Both the position numbers and the translations under genes were made by a program. Below the pieces are notes generated by a model. The model had not been told where the DNA came from, ran no database searches, and saw only the letters and a program-made list of their open reading frames with translations. Source: Streptomyces yangpuensis (lineage in GTDB: Bacteria; Actinomycetota; Actinomycetes; Streptomycetales; Streptomycetaceae). Taken from it: a stretch of 64,000 bases of DNA. Numbering within the stretch: the stretch's first letter is position 1; each line of letters starts with the position of its first letter. Positions 1 through 9,172 of this stretch are shown one piece after another. The stretch spans positions 639,088-703,087 of the forward strand of contig NZ_LBMK01000003.1 in assembly GCF_001005295.1 (NCBI RefSeq), written 5' to 3'.

Positions 1-65
1 GTATTCGAGGTCCGCGAACCCGACATCAGGTTCGTCAGAACCTGCGTCCCCATGTCGAACTTCAT
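1..65 (-). CDS. WXG100-like T7SS substrate, N-terminal fragment (cut by left edge)
   Basis: Only the first 21 or so codons are in the window. The ATG at 65 has a strong GGGGGAG ribosome binding site about 8 nt upstream. The start of the protein (MKFDMGTQVLTNLMSGSRTS) resembles, from memory, the N-terminus of Streptomyces WXG100/ESAT-6-like proteins. It is the last gene seen in the minus-strand ESX cluster, where a secreted WXG100 protein is expected. The diagnostic WXG motif lies outside the window, so the family call is an inference. Confidence 0.45.
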   Translation of the reverse strand, partial: MKFDMGTQVLTNLMSGSRTSN

Positions 66-118
66 CCCACACTCCCCCGTGCTCTCGAACGGCCGTCAAT
101 CGGCCATCAGTATGACCA

Positions 119-146
119 GTTCTACCAACATACATCGCACCTGCAA
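119..146 (-). promoter_or_regulatory. Possible promoter for the WXG100-like gene
   Basis: In the 130-bp gap between the DUF6177 gene and the WXG100-like gene the minus strand reads TTGCAG (146-141), 16 bp, TAGAAC (124-119). This would start transcription about 45 nt before the ATG at 65. The -35 overlaps a GTTGCAC/GTTGCAG direct repeat. The assignment rests only on hexamer similarity. Confidence 0.3.
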
Positions 147-195
147 CGTGCAACGGTGTAGTTGTGGCGGACTCATGACAATCCGCCAGCCATCT

Positions 196-1614
196 TCACG
201 ATCCCTTCAGATGCCTCGTCAGCCGCTCGAAGTCCGCCCACCCGGCCAGGTCCGACGGATCCCCGGCCAGCGGGTAGTAGTAGCCGGGACGGGACTTGGG
301 GCCCAGTCGCACCGGCGCCTCGGCCAGCGGCGTGCGCCGGGCCCGGTCGTCCGGCATGCCGCGGACCTCCTCCGCGCCCAGGACGAAGGCCAGCGGCACC
401 CCCGGCCCTTCGAAGCGCGGCGGTACCAGCAGGTCACGGCGGGCTTTGCGGAGCTGTACGAGCATCGACTGGAGGCGGTGCCGGGTGACGAGGGCCTCCG
501 CGACCCGGGGCAGCGCGTCCAGGGGCGGCTCCTCGCCGTCGCCGTAGCCCAGGGCCATCGTCACGGTCTCCTCGACGCCCGCCTTCGTACGGCTCACCCG
601 CACCGTGGCGAGACCGGGCCGGTCCGGGCCGCCCACCACCACGAACCACGTCGGCTCGGGGGCCCGCGCGAACGCCACGTCGGTCAGCCGGCCCGGTGAC
701 CAGGGCAGGTTCGCGGGCTCGGCGGTGCCCCAGCCCGCCGGCGGGGCGTCCGTCAGTTCGCGCCACACCGTCTCCAGGGCCCCGCCGAGCACCAGCCGGT
801 CGTCCGCGGGGTGGATGGTGCGGAAGGTGAGGGCCAGCTGCCGCTGCGCCGTCTCCGCGACCTCCTGGTACGAGGCGGCGACCGGCGTCCGCGGGTCCTC
901 CTCGGTGGCGTCCTCGGCGACGACCGTGGCGAACATGCCCTCCTGCCAGCGCAGTACCGCGCCCGAGAGGCCGTCGTAGTAGCCCGCCCGCTGGTCCTGC
1001 ACGACCCACCGCGAGGGCCACTCCGGCATGTTCGCCAGTACCGCCGGGGACAGCACCGTCCCGGGCGGGGTGACGATCTGAAGGCCCCGCTCGGCCGCCG
1101 CGGCGGCCCGGAAGGCGTCGGAGAGCCAGGCCGTCATCGCGACGACCGGCCGGTCCATGATGACCACGGCGACGTTGGGGGTCAGCACGTCGACGGCCGG
1201 CTGCGCCGCGGCCGGCGTCGGCGCCACGCCGATGCCGTCGCTCTCCACCACCGCCACCGACCGCGCGGCCTCCGGCGGCCAGGCGCTCCCGCCGGCGAGC
1301 GAGGCCAGGCGGGCCGCGAAGGTGCCCGCGAGGCGCTCGGCCTCGGGTACGCCGGTGGTGGCGCGGGCCTCGGTCCACCAGTAGGGGACGCGCGGCGGGG
1401 TGGCGCCGAGCAGCCGCTCCGCCTCCCCCTCGACCTGCACCAGCAGGGGCGCCTCGACCGAGACCAGCGGCCGCCCCTGCTCGTCGCAGAGCTGGATCAC
1501 CGCCCCGTCACCGGCCGTGTCCACCAGCTTGTCGGGGCCGCCGGACAGCAGTCCCGCCAGCACCGTCCAGGGAGCGGGCATCCGCTGGGTCAGAGCTACG
1601 ACGTCCTTGGTCAT
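196..1614 (-). CDS. DUF6177 family protein of the T7SS locus
   Basis: A 472-residue soluble protein beginning MTKDVVALTQRMP. I recognise the family as DUF6177, which sits beside eccC in Streptomyces ESX loci; its molecular role is not known. The ATG at 1614 is chosen because the family begins at this MTKD and because it lies 16 nt after the eccC stop, giving tight translational coupling. The frame stays open upstream only because it runs antiparallel inside the eccC C-terminus. No signal peptide or membrane segment is visible. Confidence 0.75.
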   Translation of the reverse strand: MTKDVVALTQRMPAPWTVLAGLLSGGPDKLVDTAGDGAVIQLCDEQGRPLVSVEAPLLVQVEGEAERLLGATPPRVPYWWTEARATTGVPEAERLAGTFAARLASLAGGSAWPPEAARSVAVVESDGIGVAPTPAAAQPAVDVLTPNVAVVIMDRPVVAMTAWLSDAFRAAAAAERGLQIVTPPGTVLSPAVLANMPEWPSRWVVQDQRAGYYDGLSGAVLRWQEGMFATVVAEDATEEDPRTPVAASYQEVAETAQRQLALTFRTIHPADDRLVLGGALETVWRELTDAPPAGWGTAEPANLPWSPGRLTDVAFARAPEPTWFVVVGGPDRPGLATVRVSRTKAGVEETVTMALGYGDGEEPPLDALPRVAEALVTRHRLQSMLVQLRKARRDLLVPPRFEGPGVPLAFVLGAEEVRGMPDDRARRTPLAEAPVRLGPKSRPGYYYPLAGDPSDLAGWADFERLTRHLKGS

Positions 1615-1630
1615 ACGGTTCTGCGGCCCT

Positions 1631-4600
1631 TCACTGCGAGGTGTACACGGTCTGGACGAGGCGGTTGGACTGGCCCCTGCGGACGAGGACGCCGCGGCCG
1701 GCGGGCTGCAGGGAGGCGTACACCCCCGGGAACAGCTGGCCCTCGCCCCGGTCGCCCGCCATGACGATCGCCGAGGCGCCCGATTCGCGCAGGCCCTGCA
1801 CCAGCGGCTCGTACATCCCGCGCGAGGCGCCCGCGACACGGCGGGTCAGCACGAAGTGCAGGCCGATGTCCGCCGCCGACGGGATGTACGGGACGAACGG
1901 GGCCAGCGGTGACTGTCCCGCGGTGGTCAGCACGTCGTAGTCGTCGACGAGGACCACGATCCGCGGGCCGCCGCCCCAGCTGCCCGGTTCCAGGTCCTCC
2001 AGCGGGGCGCTGTCGTCGGGCATCCGCCGTTCCAGCTCGCCGGCGATGCCCGCGGCCAGCCCGGCGCACATCTTGGCGTTGTAGGCGTAGCCGCCGTTGA
2101 ACTCCTCCGGGACCACACCGCGCAGGCTGCGCCGCGGGTCCATGATCGCGAAGACCAGTTCGTCCTCGCCGTAGCGCTCGATGAGACCGGCGGCGACCGT
2201 CTTGAGCAGGTTCGTCTTGCCGCACTCGCTGTCGCCCATGACCAGCAGGTGCTGGTCGTGGTGGAACAGGTCGAGCAGTACGGGAGCCAGCGCGGTCTGG
2301 TCGAGCCCGATCGGCACCCGCTTCGGCTCGGCGACCGGGCCCGGCAGCAGGTGCGGCTCCACCACGTGCGGCAGCACCCGGACCGGCTGGGCGGCGTCTC
2401 CGCTCCAGGTGGCGCGGATCGTGCGGGCCGTGCGTTCCAGGACGGAGCCCAGTTCCGAGGTGTCGGTGAGCCCGTCCGTGCGGGGCAGCGCCACCTGCGC
2501 GAAGAGCTTGCCGTCGGTGAGGACACGGCCCGGCTCGTCGGGCGAGAGGGTCTCGGCGAGCTTGCGCTCGATGCTGGACTCGCTCGGGTCGTTCAGACGC
2601 AGCTCGACGCGGGTGCCGAAGTTCGACTGGACGGCGATGCGGACGTCGTTCCAGCGGAGCATGCCCGCGACGACGTGGACGCCGTAGCCGCCGCCGCGCT
2701 TGAGGATGTCGACGACGGCGTCATCGAGCTCCTCGAAGTCGTCGCGCAGCGCGCCGAACCCGTCGATGACCAGGACGATCTCGGCGGAGGCCAGCTGCGG
2801 CAGCCGGCCGGCCGCGTGCAGGGTGCGCAGCTGCTCGACGGAGTCGATGCCGTGCTCGCGGAAGAGGTCCTCGCGCAGGGCGAGCATGGTGCGTACCTCT
2901 TCGACGGTGCGGGCCGCGCGCTCCCGGTCGGCGCGTCCCGCGATCCCGCCCACGTGCGGCAGCCCGGACAGGGCCTGCAGGCCGCCGCCGACCAGGTCGA
3001 GGCCGTAGACGCCGACCTCCTGCGGGGTGTGGGTCAGGGCGAGCGAGAGGACCAGGGTCCGCAGCAGGGTGGTCTTGCCGGACTGCGGACCGCCGATGAC
3101 GGCGACATGGCCGCCCGCGACGGTGAGGTCGAGGTACCACTGGCCCTGCCACTGCCTGGTCGGGTCGTCGAGCAGGCCGAGCGGCACCACGAGCCGGTCG
3201 CGGCGCGCGGTGAGCTGCATGCCGCGCACGCCCACGTCGAGGGGGCCCGCGACGGAGTCCAGGGCGATCGCGCCGGGCAGTGGCGGCAGCCAGATGCGGC
3301 GCACCGGGCCCGCGGCGTGCTCCAGCTGCTCGACGATGACGCCCATCTCGGTGGGGCCGGTCTCGCGGCGGCGCGCCGAGGGCTCCGGGCCGCCCGTCCT
3401 CTCCGGCTCGGACAGAGAGTTGAACGCCCCGTACTCCAGAGCGAGCGGTCCGCTGTCCTCGTCCTCGGCGCGCTGCACGGGGCCCCGGTAGGCGCCGGAG
3501 ACGTAGCTCGCCTTGAAGCGCTCGTAGTGGCTGGTGTCGACCTTGAGGTAGCCGAAGCCGGGCAGCGGCGGGAGGTGGAAGGCGTCGGTGGTGTCCAGGA
3601 CGGTGCGGGACTCGTCGGCGGAGAAGGTGCGCAGGCCCAGGCGGTACGAGAGGTAGGTGTCCAGGCCCTTGAGCTTGCCGCCCTCGATGCGCTGGCTGGA
3701 CAGCAGCAGGTGCACGCCGATGGACCGGCCGATACGGCCGATGGACAGGAACAGGTCGATGAAGTCGGGTTTGGCGGTGAGCAGTTCGCCGAACTCGTCG
3801 ATCACGACGAACAGGTGCGGGAGCGGGTCCAGATCGGGCCGGCGGTCGGCGCGCAGCGCGGCGTAGTCGCCGATGTCGGCGACGTTGCCGGCGTCCTTGA
3901 GGACCTGCTGGCGGCGCTTGACCTCGCCGGCGAGGGAGGCGTGGACGCGCTCGACGAGACCGGCCTGGTTCTCCAGGTTGGTGATGACACCGGCGACGTG
4001 CGGGAGGCCGGCGAAGGGTGCGAAGGTCGCACCGCCCTTGTAGTCGACGAGGACCAGGGCGAGGTCCTCCGGCGGGTGCGTGGCCACCAGGGCGAGGACG
4101 AGGGTGCGCAGCAGCTCGGACTTTCCGGAGCCGGTCGCGCCGACGCACAGGCCGTGCGGGCCCATGCCCAGCTCGGAGGATTCCTTCAGGTCCAGCAGTA
4201 CGGGCTCGCGGGCGTCGCTGATGCCGATGGGGACGCGCAGGAAGGCGCGTTCGCCGCGCGGGGCCCACAGGCTCGCGAGGTCCAGGCGGGCGACGTCGTC
4301 GATGCCGAGCAGGTCGGCGAAGTCGACGGGGCCGGACAGCGGGGCGTCGATGAGGGACTCGGCGGACAGGCGCAGCGGGGCGAGCATCCGGGCCAGGCCC
4401 TCGGCGAAGGGGATGCCGACCTCGTCCACGGTGCCGTGGGCGCTGATGGGTTCGTCCTGGCGCAGGTCCTCGATGAGCACCCGGTCGCCGTCGACGGTGA
4501 TCCGTACGCCGACGTGGCCGGGCTCCTGGATGCGCTGTTCGAGGAGGTGGAGGACGGTGACGCCCATCTCGCGCAGGCCGACCGCCTCGTCGGGGCGCGG

Positions 4601-5605
4601 CAGTTCGACGGCGTCCTCGCCGTGCCCGTCGGTCACGACCAGCAGCCGGGACGTCATGGACAGGGCGTCCTTGCCGGACAGTCCGCGGCGCACCTCGGCG
4701 GCGTAGGAGGCGCGGCGGCGCAGCTCCGGGCCGATCTGCCGGGCGAGCTGGCCGGGGGAGGGGGCGATGCGGCGGGCGGCGACGGGGCCGTCGAGCTGTT
4801 CGGTGTCCAGGAGGTGCGGCATCCACTTGGCCCACTCCCAGTCGGGGAGCCGGTCGCCGGGCACGGCGAGCGCGATCGCCACGTCGTCGGGGGCGTGCAT
4901 GGCGGCAGCCTGGACCAGCAGGGCGCGGGCGACGCGCAGGCAGTCCTCGCGGGGGCCGATGACGCTGATGTTGCCGATGCGGTCCAGTGGCACGGTGAGG
5001 GGCAGCTCGGTGCCGTTGCGGAAGCGGGCGGTGAGCGCCGAGGCCTCGTTCAGCATGAACTGGTCGGGCGGGGTGAGGACGGTGGAGCCCTGCTGGCCGA
5101 TCTGCAGGTCGCGGACCGGCATCTCGCCGGTGCCGACGCGCACGCGCAGGAAGTCCCCGTCGGTGCGGCGGCGCTCCCACAGCCGGGCCGGGTCGCGGAC
5201 GATGTCGTACAGGGCGTGCGGCGGCGGGTTGAGCACGTCGGCGTGCTCGCCGCGTTCGCGTTCCTCGGCGGAGAGCTCCTCGCGCAGGTCCTCCAGGTAG
5301 GCGAGGTAGGCCTCGCGCTGGGTGCGGCGGGTGCGCTGGGCCTTGCCGCGCTGGGAGAAGACGAGCGCGACCGAGCCGACGATGGTGACGACGAGGATCA
5401 GCGCGCCGAGCGCGGCGAACTGGCTGTTGCGGACGACTGTCATCATCACGACGGACGACATGACGCCGGCCACGGGCAGCAGCGACATCGCGATGCTGCC
5501 CGCCTTCCCCTCGGGGAGGTTGGGCGGGGCCTCGATGGTGCGCGCCTCGGGGGGCGCCGGCGGCCTGACGGTCCGCGCCGGGCGGTGGATCAGTCGGGTA
5601 CTCAT
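1631..5605 (-). CDS. eccC: Type VII secretion ATPase EccC (FtsK/SpoIIIE family)
   Basis: A 1324-residue membrane-anchored motor ATPase of the ESX/type VII secretion system, expected to pull WXG100 substrates through the membrane. Two hydrophobic segments lie at about residues 40-85 (SIAMSLLPVAGVMSSVVMM and the following ALGALILVVTIVG). Three FtsK/SpoIIIE domains follow, with P-loops near 490 (GATGSGKSE), 840 (GGPQSGKTT) and 1123 (GDSECGKTN). The single chain is the fused form (EccCa plus EccCb). The ATG at 5605 is 2 nt after the stop of the MinD-like gene, so the genes are co-transcribed. Confidence 0.95.
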   Translation of the reverse strand: MSTRLIHRPARTVRPPAPPEARTIEAPPNLPEGKAGSIAMSLLPVAGVMSSVVMMTVVRNSQFAALGALILVVTIVGSVALVFSQRGKAQRTRRTQREAYLAYLEDLREELSAEERERGEHADVLNPPPHALYDIVRDPARLWERRRTDGDFLRVRVGTGEMPVRDLQIGQQGSTVLTPPDQFMLNEASALTARFRNGTELPLTVPLDRIGNISVIGPREDCLRVARALLVQAAAMHAPDDVAIALAVPGDRLPDWEWAKWMPHLLDTEQLDGPVAARRIAPSPGQLARQIGPELRRRASYAAEVRRGLSGKDALSMTSRLLVVTDGHGEDAVELPRPDEAVGLREMGVTVLHLLEQRIQEPGHVGVRITVDGDRVLIEDLRQDEPISAHGTVDEVGIPFAEGLARMLAPLRLSAESLIDAPLSGPVDFADLLGIDDVARLDLASLWAPRGERAFLRVPIGISDAREPVLLDLKESSELGMGPHGLCVGATGSGKSELLRTLVLALVATHPPEDLALVLVDYKGGATFAPFAGLPHVAGVITNLENQAGLVERVHASLAGEVKRRQQVLKDAGNVADIGDYAALRADRRPDLDPLPHLFVVIDEFGELLTAKPDFIDLFLSIGRIGRSIGVHLLLSSQRIEGGKLKGLDTYLSYRLGLRTFSADESRTVLDTTDAFHLPPLPGFGYLKVDTSHYERFKASYVSGAYRGPVQRAEDEDSGPLALEYGAFNSLSEPERTGGPEPSARRRETGPTEMGVIVEQLEHAAGPVRRIWLPPLPGAIALDSVAGPLDVGVRGMQLTARRDRLVVPLGLLDDPTRQWQGQWYLDLTVAGGHVAVIGGPQSGKTTLLRTLVLSLALTHTPQEVGVYGLDLVGGGLQALSGLPHVGGIAGRADRERAARTVEEVRTMLALREDLFREHGIDSVEQLRTLHAAGRLPQLASAEIVLVIDGFGALRDDFEELDDAVVDILKRGGGYGVHVVAGMLRWNDVRIAVQSNFGTRVELRLNDPSESSIERKLAETLSPDEPGRVLTDGKLFAQVALPRTDGLTDTSELGSVLERTARTIRATWSGDAAQPVRVLPHVVEPHLLPGPVAEPKRVPIGLDQTALAPVLLDLFHHDQHLLVMGDSECGKTNLLKTVAAGLIERYGEDELVFAIMDPRRSLRGVVPEEFNGGYAYNAKMCAGLAAGIAGELERRMPDDSAPLEDLEPGSWGGGPRIVVLVDDYDVLTTAGQSPLAPFVPYIPSAADIGLHFVLTRRVAGASRGMYEPLVQGLRESGASAIVMAGDRGEGQLFPGVYASLQPAGRGVLVRRGQSNRLVQTVYTSQ

Positions 5606-5607
5606 CG

Positions 5608-6963
5608 TCAGTGGCGCTTCTGGGAGAGCTGGAAGACGTCCGCGGCGAGCCGGGCGGCGGTCTGCCGGGTCGAGTGGGCGAGCAGTTCGGTGCGGATGTG
5701 GCCGCCGTCGGCGAGGTGGCGGTCGTACGGCAGGACGTGGACGCTCGGTCCGGCCGCCTCCAGGGTGCGTACGGCGTCGGCGAGGTCGACCCCGGAGTGC
5801 GGCGCCTGCTCGGTGATGACGACGCAGGTGCCGGCCAGCATGTGCGGCGGCAGGCCCTTCATCCACTGCAGGACGGCGAAGGTGCTGCTGACGCCGTCCA
5901 GGGTGGCGGGGGTGGTCAGTACGCGGGCCTGGGAGGCGGAGAGCGCGACGCGGGCGACCTCGGCGGGGAGGGTCTCGCAGTCGACGACGGTGACGCCGAA
6001 GTAGCGGCGCAGCGCGACCATGGCCCGTTCGTAGGCGCGGGTGTCGAGCATCGCGCCGATCTGGCCCTGGCTGCCGGGCAGCAGCCAGGCGTTGTCGCGG
6101 AGCTGGACGAGGTAGCCGGTGATGTCGAGCAGCGACATCTGGGGCTCGACGATGTCCGCGACGTCGCCGGTGGTCCAGCGCAGGCTCTCGGCGCCGAGCC
6201 GGATGGGCAGGGAGCCGAGGGCCGGGTCGGCCTCGACGAAGAGGACGGGGTCCTGGCGGTAGTGCGCGTAGGTGGTGCCGAGCAGGGCGGCGACCGTGGA
6301 CTTGCCGGCGCCGCCGCGGATGGAGGTGACGGCGATCTGGCGGCCGGTGGTCACGGGCTGCTGGAGCAGTTCGGCGGCGCGGGTGGCTTCGGCGACCTCC
6401 CGGGCGGCCGAGGAGGAAACGGTTCTCCGTACGGCGCGCAGGGCGCGGGCGCCGAACGGCTCGCCGTGCCGGGGCTTGCGGCCGGTTCCGGAGAGCTGCC
6501 GGTCCACCGCGGGCCTGGAGTCCGGGGTGGTACGGGTGCGCTGCCCGTGGCCGGCGGCGTACGCGGCCTGGGGCTGCTGGGCCTGGGCCTCCGGGTACGG
6601 CCGGGCCTGCGGCGGGACGCCGCCCTGGGGGCCGGCGGGCGCCGCGGCGGCCGTGCCCGGTCCCTGCTGCGGGTACCCGTACGCGGGAGCCGGGGCGGGA
6701 GCGTGCCCACCGGGGCCGGCCGCCGGACGCTGCGCCGCGCCTGCGCCCTGCGCTCCGGTGGACTGCGGCCCGGCGCCCGGGGCGGGGGCCTGCGCGGCGG
6801 GACCCGCGGCCGGCCGCTGGTGCGGCCCGGCCGGCCCCTGGGCCGGAGGCTGTGCCTGGGCCGGGGGCTGCCCCTGGGCCGGGGGCTGTGCCGGCGCCGG
6901 AGGCTGTGCACCGCCCTTGAGGTCGCGCAGGACGTCGCCCTGCCAGTTCTCTGCGTTCGGCAT
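5608..6963 (-). CDS. ParA/MinD-like P-loop ATPase with Pro/Gln/Ala-rich N-terminus (T7SS-associated)
   Basis: A 451-residue protein. Residues 15-165 are low-complexity Pro-Gln-Ala-Gly repeats, followed by a basic linker and a SIMIBI-class ATPase domain with a GGAGKST P-loop near residue 217 and the switch-like VDCETLP near 330. It resembles the EspI/SCO5717-type ATPases found in ESX loci, which are thought to tune secretion activity. Its ATG at 6963 follows a GGGGCAG sequence, and its stop is 2 nt before the eccC ATG. Assignment as a regulator of secretion is family knowledge, not seen directly. Confidence 0.8.
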   Translation of the reverse strand: MPNAENWQGDVLRDLKGGAQPPAPAQPPAQGQPPAQAQPPAQGPAGPHQRPAAGPAAQAPAPGAGPQSTGAQGAGAAQRPAAGPGGHAPAPAPAYGYPQQGPGTAAAAPAGPQGGVPPQARPYPEAQAQQPQAAYAAGHGQRTRTTPDSRPAVDRQLSGTGRKPRHGEPFGARALRAVRRTVSSSAAREVAEATRAAELLQQPVTTGRQIAVTSIRGGAGKSTVAALLGTTYAHYRQDPVLFVEADPALGSLPIRLGAESLRWTTGDVADIVEPQMSLLDITGYLVQLRDNAWLLPGSQGQIGAMLDTRAYERAMVALRRYFGVTVVDCETLPAEVARVALSASQARVLTTPATLDGVSSTFAVLQWMKGLPPHMLAGTCVVITEQAPHSGVDLADAVRTLEAAGPSVHVLPYDRHLADGGHIRTELLAHSTRQTAARLAADVFQLSQKRH

Positions 6964-6984
6964 GTCTGCCCCTGCCCCTCTTCC

Positions 6985-8340
6985 TCAGAACTTGTTGAGC
7001 AGCTGCCCGTACACGCCGAACACCCCGACGGCGAGCGGGAAGAGCCCCACCATGCCCACCGATTCGATGAGGTCGGCCGTGCGCCGCAGCCGGACCCGCA
7101 CGTGGTCCGGCGGCTGCACCGCGAGGACCAGCAGCGGCAGCAGCGCGGCCAGGACCAGGACGGCGAGGGGCCCGGCGCCCCCGTCGTGCCCGGTCCACAG
7201 GATCACCAGGCGTACGACGAGCAGGGCCGCGGCGGCGAACAGCGCGACCACCTCGGCCACCAGCGGGAAGGCGCGCGCCCGCGACAGCAGGACGACCGCG
7301 ACGAGCGACGGCAGCGCGACCGTCCACACGGAGGGCTTCTCGGCCAGCGTCAGCAGCCAGCCGGCGCCCGCCGCCGAGGCGGCGGTGACGATGGTGGCGA
7401 GGGCGAGCCCGCGGTGCGTGGCGGCGAGCGCGTTGCCCACCTCGTGGCGGCTGACGGAGGCGCCGCCCGAGCGGCGGTCGTCGAGGGCGGTGAGTCCGGA
7501 GGCCATCAGGGCCAGCCTCGGCAGCAGGCCGAGCAGCACCACGGAGACGAGGGCCATGACCGCGCCGAGCCTGGCCGGGTCGCCCTGGACGGCGGCGACG
7601 GCCTCCCACAGGGCGGTGATCACGGCGGTGGCCACGGCGCCGAAGAGCCCGCCGCGGCCGAGCGGGGAGAAGTAGCCGAGCAGGGCCAGCGTCAGGACGA
7701 GCGCGCCCGCGACGGCGGCGAGCCGCGCGGTGCCCGGCCAGCCGTGGGCGTCCGCGGCGGTCCAGGCGGTGAGGACGCCGAGTCCGCCGGAGGCGAGCAG
7801 GAGCGCCGTCGCCAGGCCCCGGTTGCCCTGGCCGACCCGTGAGACGAGGGCGCCGGACGCCATCAGGACGAGTGTGACGACGGCCAGGGCCGCGGCCAGC
7901 GACTCCAGGGCGAACTCGCGGCGGGCGAGCAGTGCGGCGGTCACCGTGAAGGCGACGGTCGCCACGCCCGCGCTGCCCCGCCGGGCGGCGGGACGCCAGC
8001 GCCACGCCTGGAGGTCGAGGTCGTCCGAGACCAGGTCGGTGACGTCGTGGACCACCGGAGCGGGCGGTGCGGAATGGCTCCTGACCAGGCGCAGAACGGC
8101 ACCGTCGGCTATCCCGGCCGTCGCCAGCGTGCTGTCGTGCGGCAGCGCTGAACCGTCCGGCGCGATCAGCTGACGGGTCAGCGGGCGCGAGGCGGTCCGG
8201 TCGTCGAGCAGCTGCAGTATGTCCGGCAGCAGTTGACCGATCGGCGTGTCGGACGGCAGGACCATGTCGGCCCGGCGCCGCTCGCCGATCAGGGTCACCC
8301 GGCTCAGTTGCGCCCGGGAAGTCGTTGCTGTGCTCACCAC
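6985..8340 (-). CDS. eccD: Type VII secretion membrane channel component EccD
   Basis: A 451-residue integral membrane protein. Residues 12-95 form the ubiquitin-like YukD domain (SRVTLIGERRRADMVLPSD and on), and residues 130-450 contain about eleven hydrophobic helices, the EccD arrangement. EccD forms the central membrane core of ESX systems. Two adjacent GTG codons (8340 and 8337) can start it. There is no ribosome binding site, but TAGGTT lies 7 nt upstream of GTG 8340, so it may be read from its own leaderless transcript as well as from the operon. Confidence 0.9.
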   Translation of the reverse strand: MVSTATTSRAQLSRVTLIGERRRADMVLPSDTPIGQLLPDILQLLDDRTASRPLTRQLIAPDGSALPHDSTLATAGIADGAVLRLVRSHSAPPAPVVHDVTDLVSDDLDLQAWRWRPAARRGSAGVATVAFTVTAALLARREFALESLAAALAVVTLVLMASGALVSRVGQGNRGLATALLLASGGLGVLTAWTAADAHGWPGTARLAAVAGALVLTLALLGYFSPLGRGGLFGAVATAVITALWEAVAAVQGDPARLGAVMALVSVVLLGLLPRLALMASGLTALDDRRSGGASVSRHEVGNALAATHRGLALATIVTAASAAGAGWLLTLAEKPSVWTVALPSLVAVVLLSRARAFPLVAEVVALFAAAALLVVRLVILWTGHDGGAGPLAVLVLAALLPLLVLAVQPPDHVRVRLRRTADLIESVGMVGLFPLAVGVFGVYGQLLNKF

Positions 8341-8347
8341 TTGCGGG

Positions 8348-8353
8348 AACCTA
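8348..8353 (-). promoter_or_regulatory. Candidate -10 box for a leaderless eccD transcript
   Basis: The minus strand reads TAGGTT, then 7 nt, then the GTG start of eccD. A TANNNT box at this distance places the transcription start at or next to the start codon. No convincing -35 hexamer is visible. Confidence 0.4.
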
Positions 8354-8463
8354 TCATCGCGGGTTTGCGACCTTTCGGGGCCAAGGGGACATGACGCTGC
8401 TGCCGGACCGTGAACTCTCCCGGATCTGCACGACTGATGCTTCTTCCGCTACGAATGCACCGG

Positions 8464-8847
8464 CTAGGGCGACTTGGCCGAGTGCGAGGCGGAGGGCTGT
8501 GACGTCTTCGACGGTGTGGAGGATGCCGACGGCTTCGCCGCCGACGGGTTCGCCGGGGCGGAGGGCCGGGGGGACGCGCCGGGCTGGTCGAGCGGCTGCA
8601 GCCGGCCCTGCTGCTGTTGTTGCTTCTGCTGCTCGGCCTTCTGCTTGGCGAGCGTGTGCTGGACGAAGGACCAGCCGACGCAACCCGCGCACAGGACGGC
8701 CGCGATGGCGATGCCCGCGAACAGCTTCCCGAGCCGTTCGTCCGCCGTGCGCCGCGCCCGCTGGGCGCCGAAGAGCAGGGCGTCCCTCATCCTGCGGCGG
8801 CGTACCGCCACCGACTCCAGAAGCTGGCTGTCGTAGTCCCGTGCCAT
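8464..8847 (-). CDS. Small single-pass membrane protein at the head of the T7SS operon
   Basis: A 127-residue protein starting MARDYDSQLLESVAVRRRRM, with a basic cytoplasmic N-terminus, one transmembrane helix at about residues 43-65 (FAGIAIAAVLCAGCVGWSF), a Gln/Lys-rich coiled stretch (residues 70-85) and a Ser/Pro/Ala-rich tail outside the membrane. Similar small proteins are found next to eccD in Streptomyces ESX loci; the function is unknown. The ATG at 8847 is preferred to longer forms because the tail and helix pattern begin here; the ribosome binding site is weak (GACGGAC). Confidence 0.65.
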   Translation of the reverse strand: MARDYDSQLLESVAVRRRRMRDALLFGAQRARRTADERLGKLFAGIAIAAVLCAGCVGWSFVQHTLAKQKAEQQKQQQQQGRLQPLDQPGASPRPSAPANPSAAKPSASSTPSKTSQPSASHSAKSP

Positions 8848-9172
8848 CTGTCGTCCGTCGCCCCCGGTCCCGGCTCGTCGAGCGCCTGTCACCGCTCCAG
8901 GGCACGGCTCCTGAGTGTGTGCCAATGCCGGGCCCCGTGTTTTGCCTCTGCAACATAGAGCATGTGTGCGGATCCGGCACATCCGAACCGGGGAGCGGAC
9001 CGGGTGCCTGAGCGTGGGGCGGACCGGGTGCCTGACCGTGGAGCGGACCGGGCGGACGCGGCCCGCCGTCGCGATCCCCAAGGAGCGGTCACCGCCGGAA
9101 CTCCCTTCGTAGCGTGGGCCCTTCGGGACCGCCTCCGCCGTCCCGCGCCCCGCACACACCAGGGAGAGGCAC
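8848..9172. other. Non-coding region upstream of the T7SS operon
   Basis: About 325 bp between the divergent start of the T7SS operon (8847, minus strand) and the remnant gene at 9173. It carries the 24-bp tandem repeat at 8993-9052. The promoter of the secretion operon is expected in 8860-8990, but I cannot point to a clear -35/-10 pair. No conserved small gene is supported. Confidence 0.4.
8993..9052. repeat. 24-bp tandem repeat, 2.5 copies
   Basis: Copies at 8993-9016, 9017-9040 and a half copy at 9041-9052. The core GCGGACCGGGTGCCTGA is identical in the first two copies, and only two positions differ over the 24 bp. The array lies about 150 bp upstream of the first T7SS gene. Confidence 0.8.

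Noticed and set aside
2249..6004. A 1251-codon plus-strand frame opposite eccC
   Set aside because: Composition (Gly/Val/Asp/Glu/Gln-rich, no recognisable fold) is that of the complement of a high-GC gene; no ribosome binding site and no known family.
1631..8005. A single open frame of about 2100 codons on the minus strand
   Set aside because: It is eccC joined by chance to an open antiphase stretch through the MinD-like and eccD genes. The upstream part is Arg/Pro/Gly-rich nonsense, and eccC has its own start at 5605.
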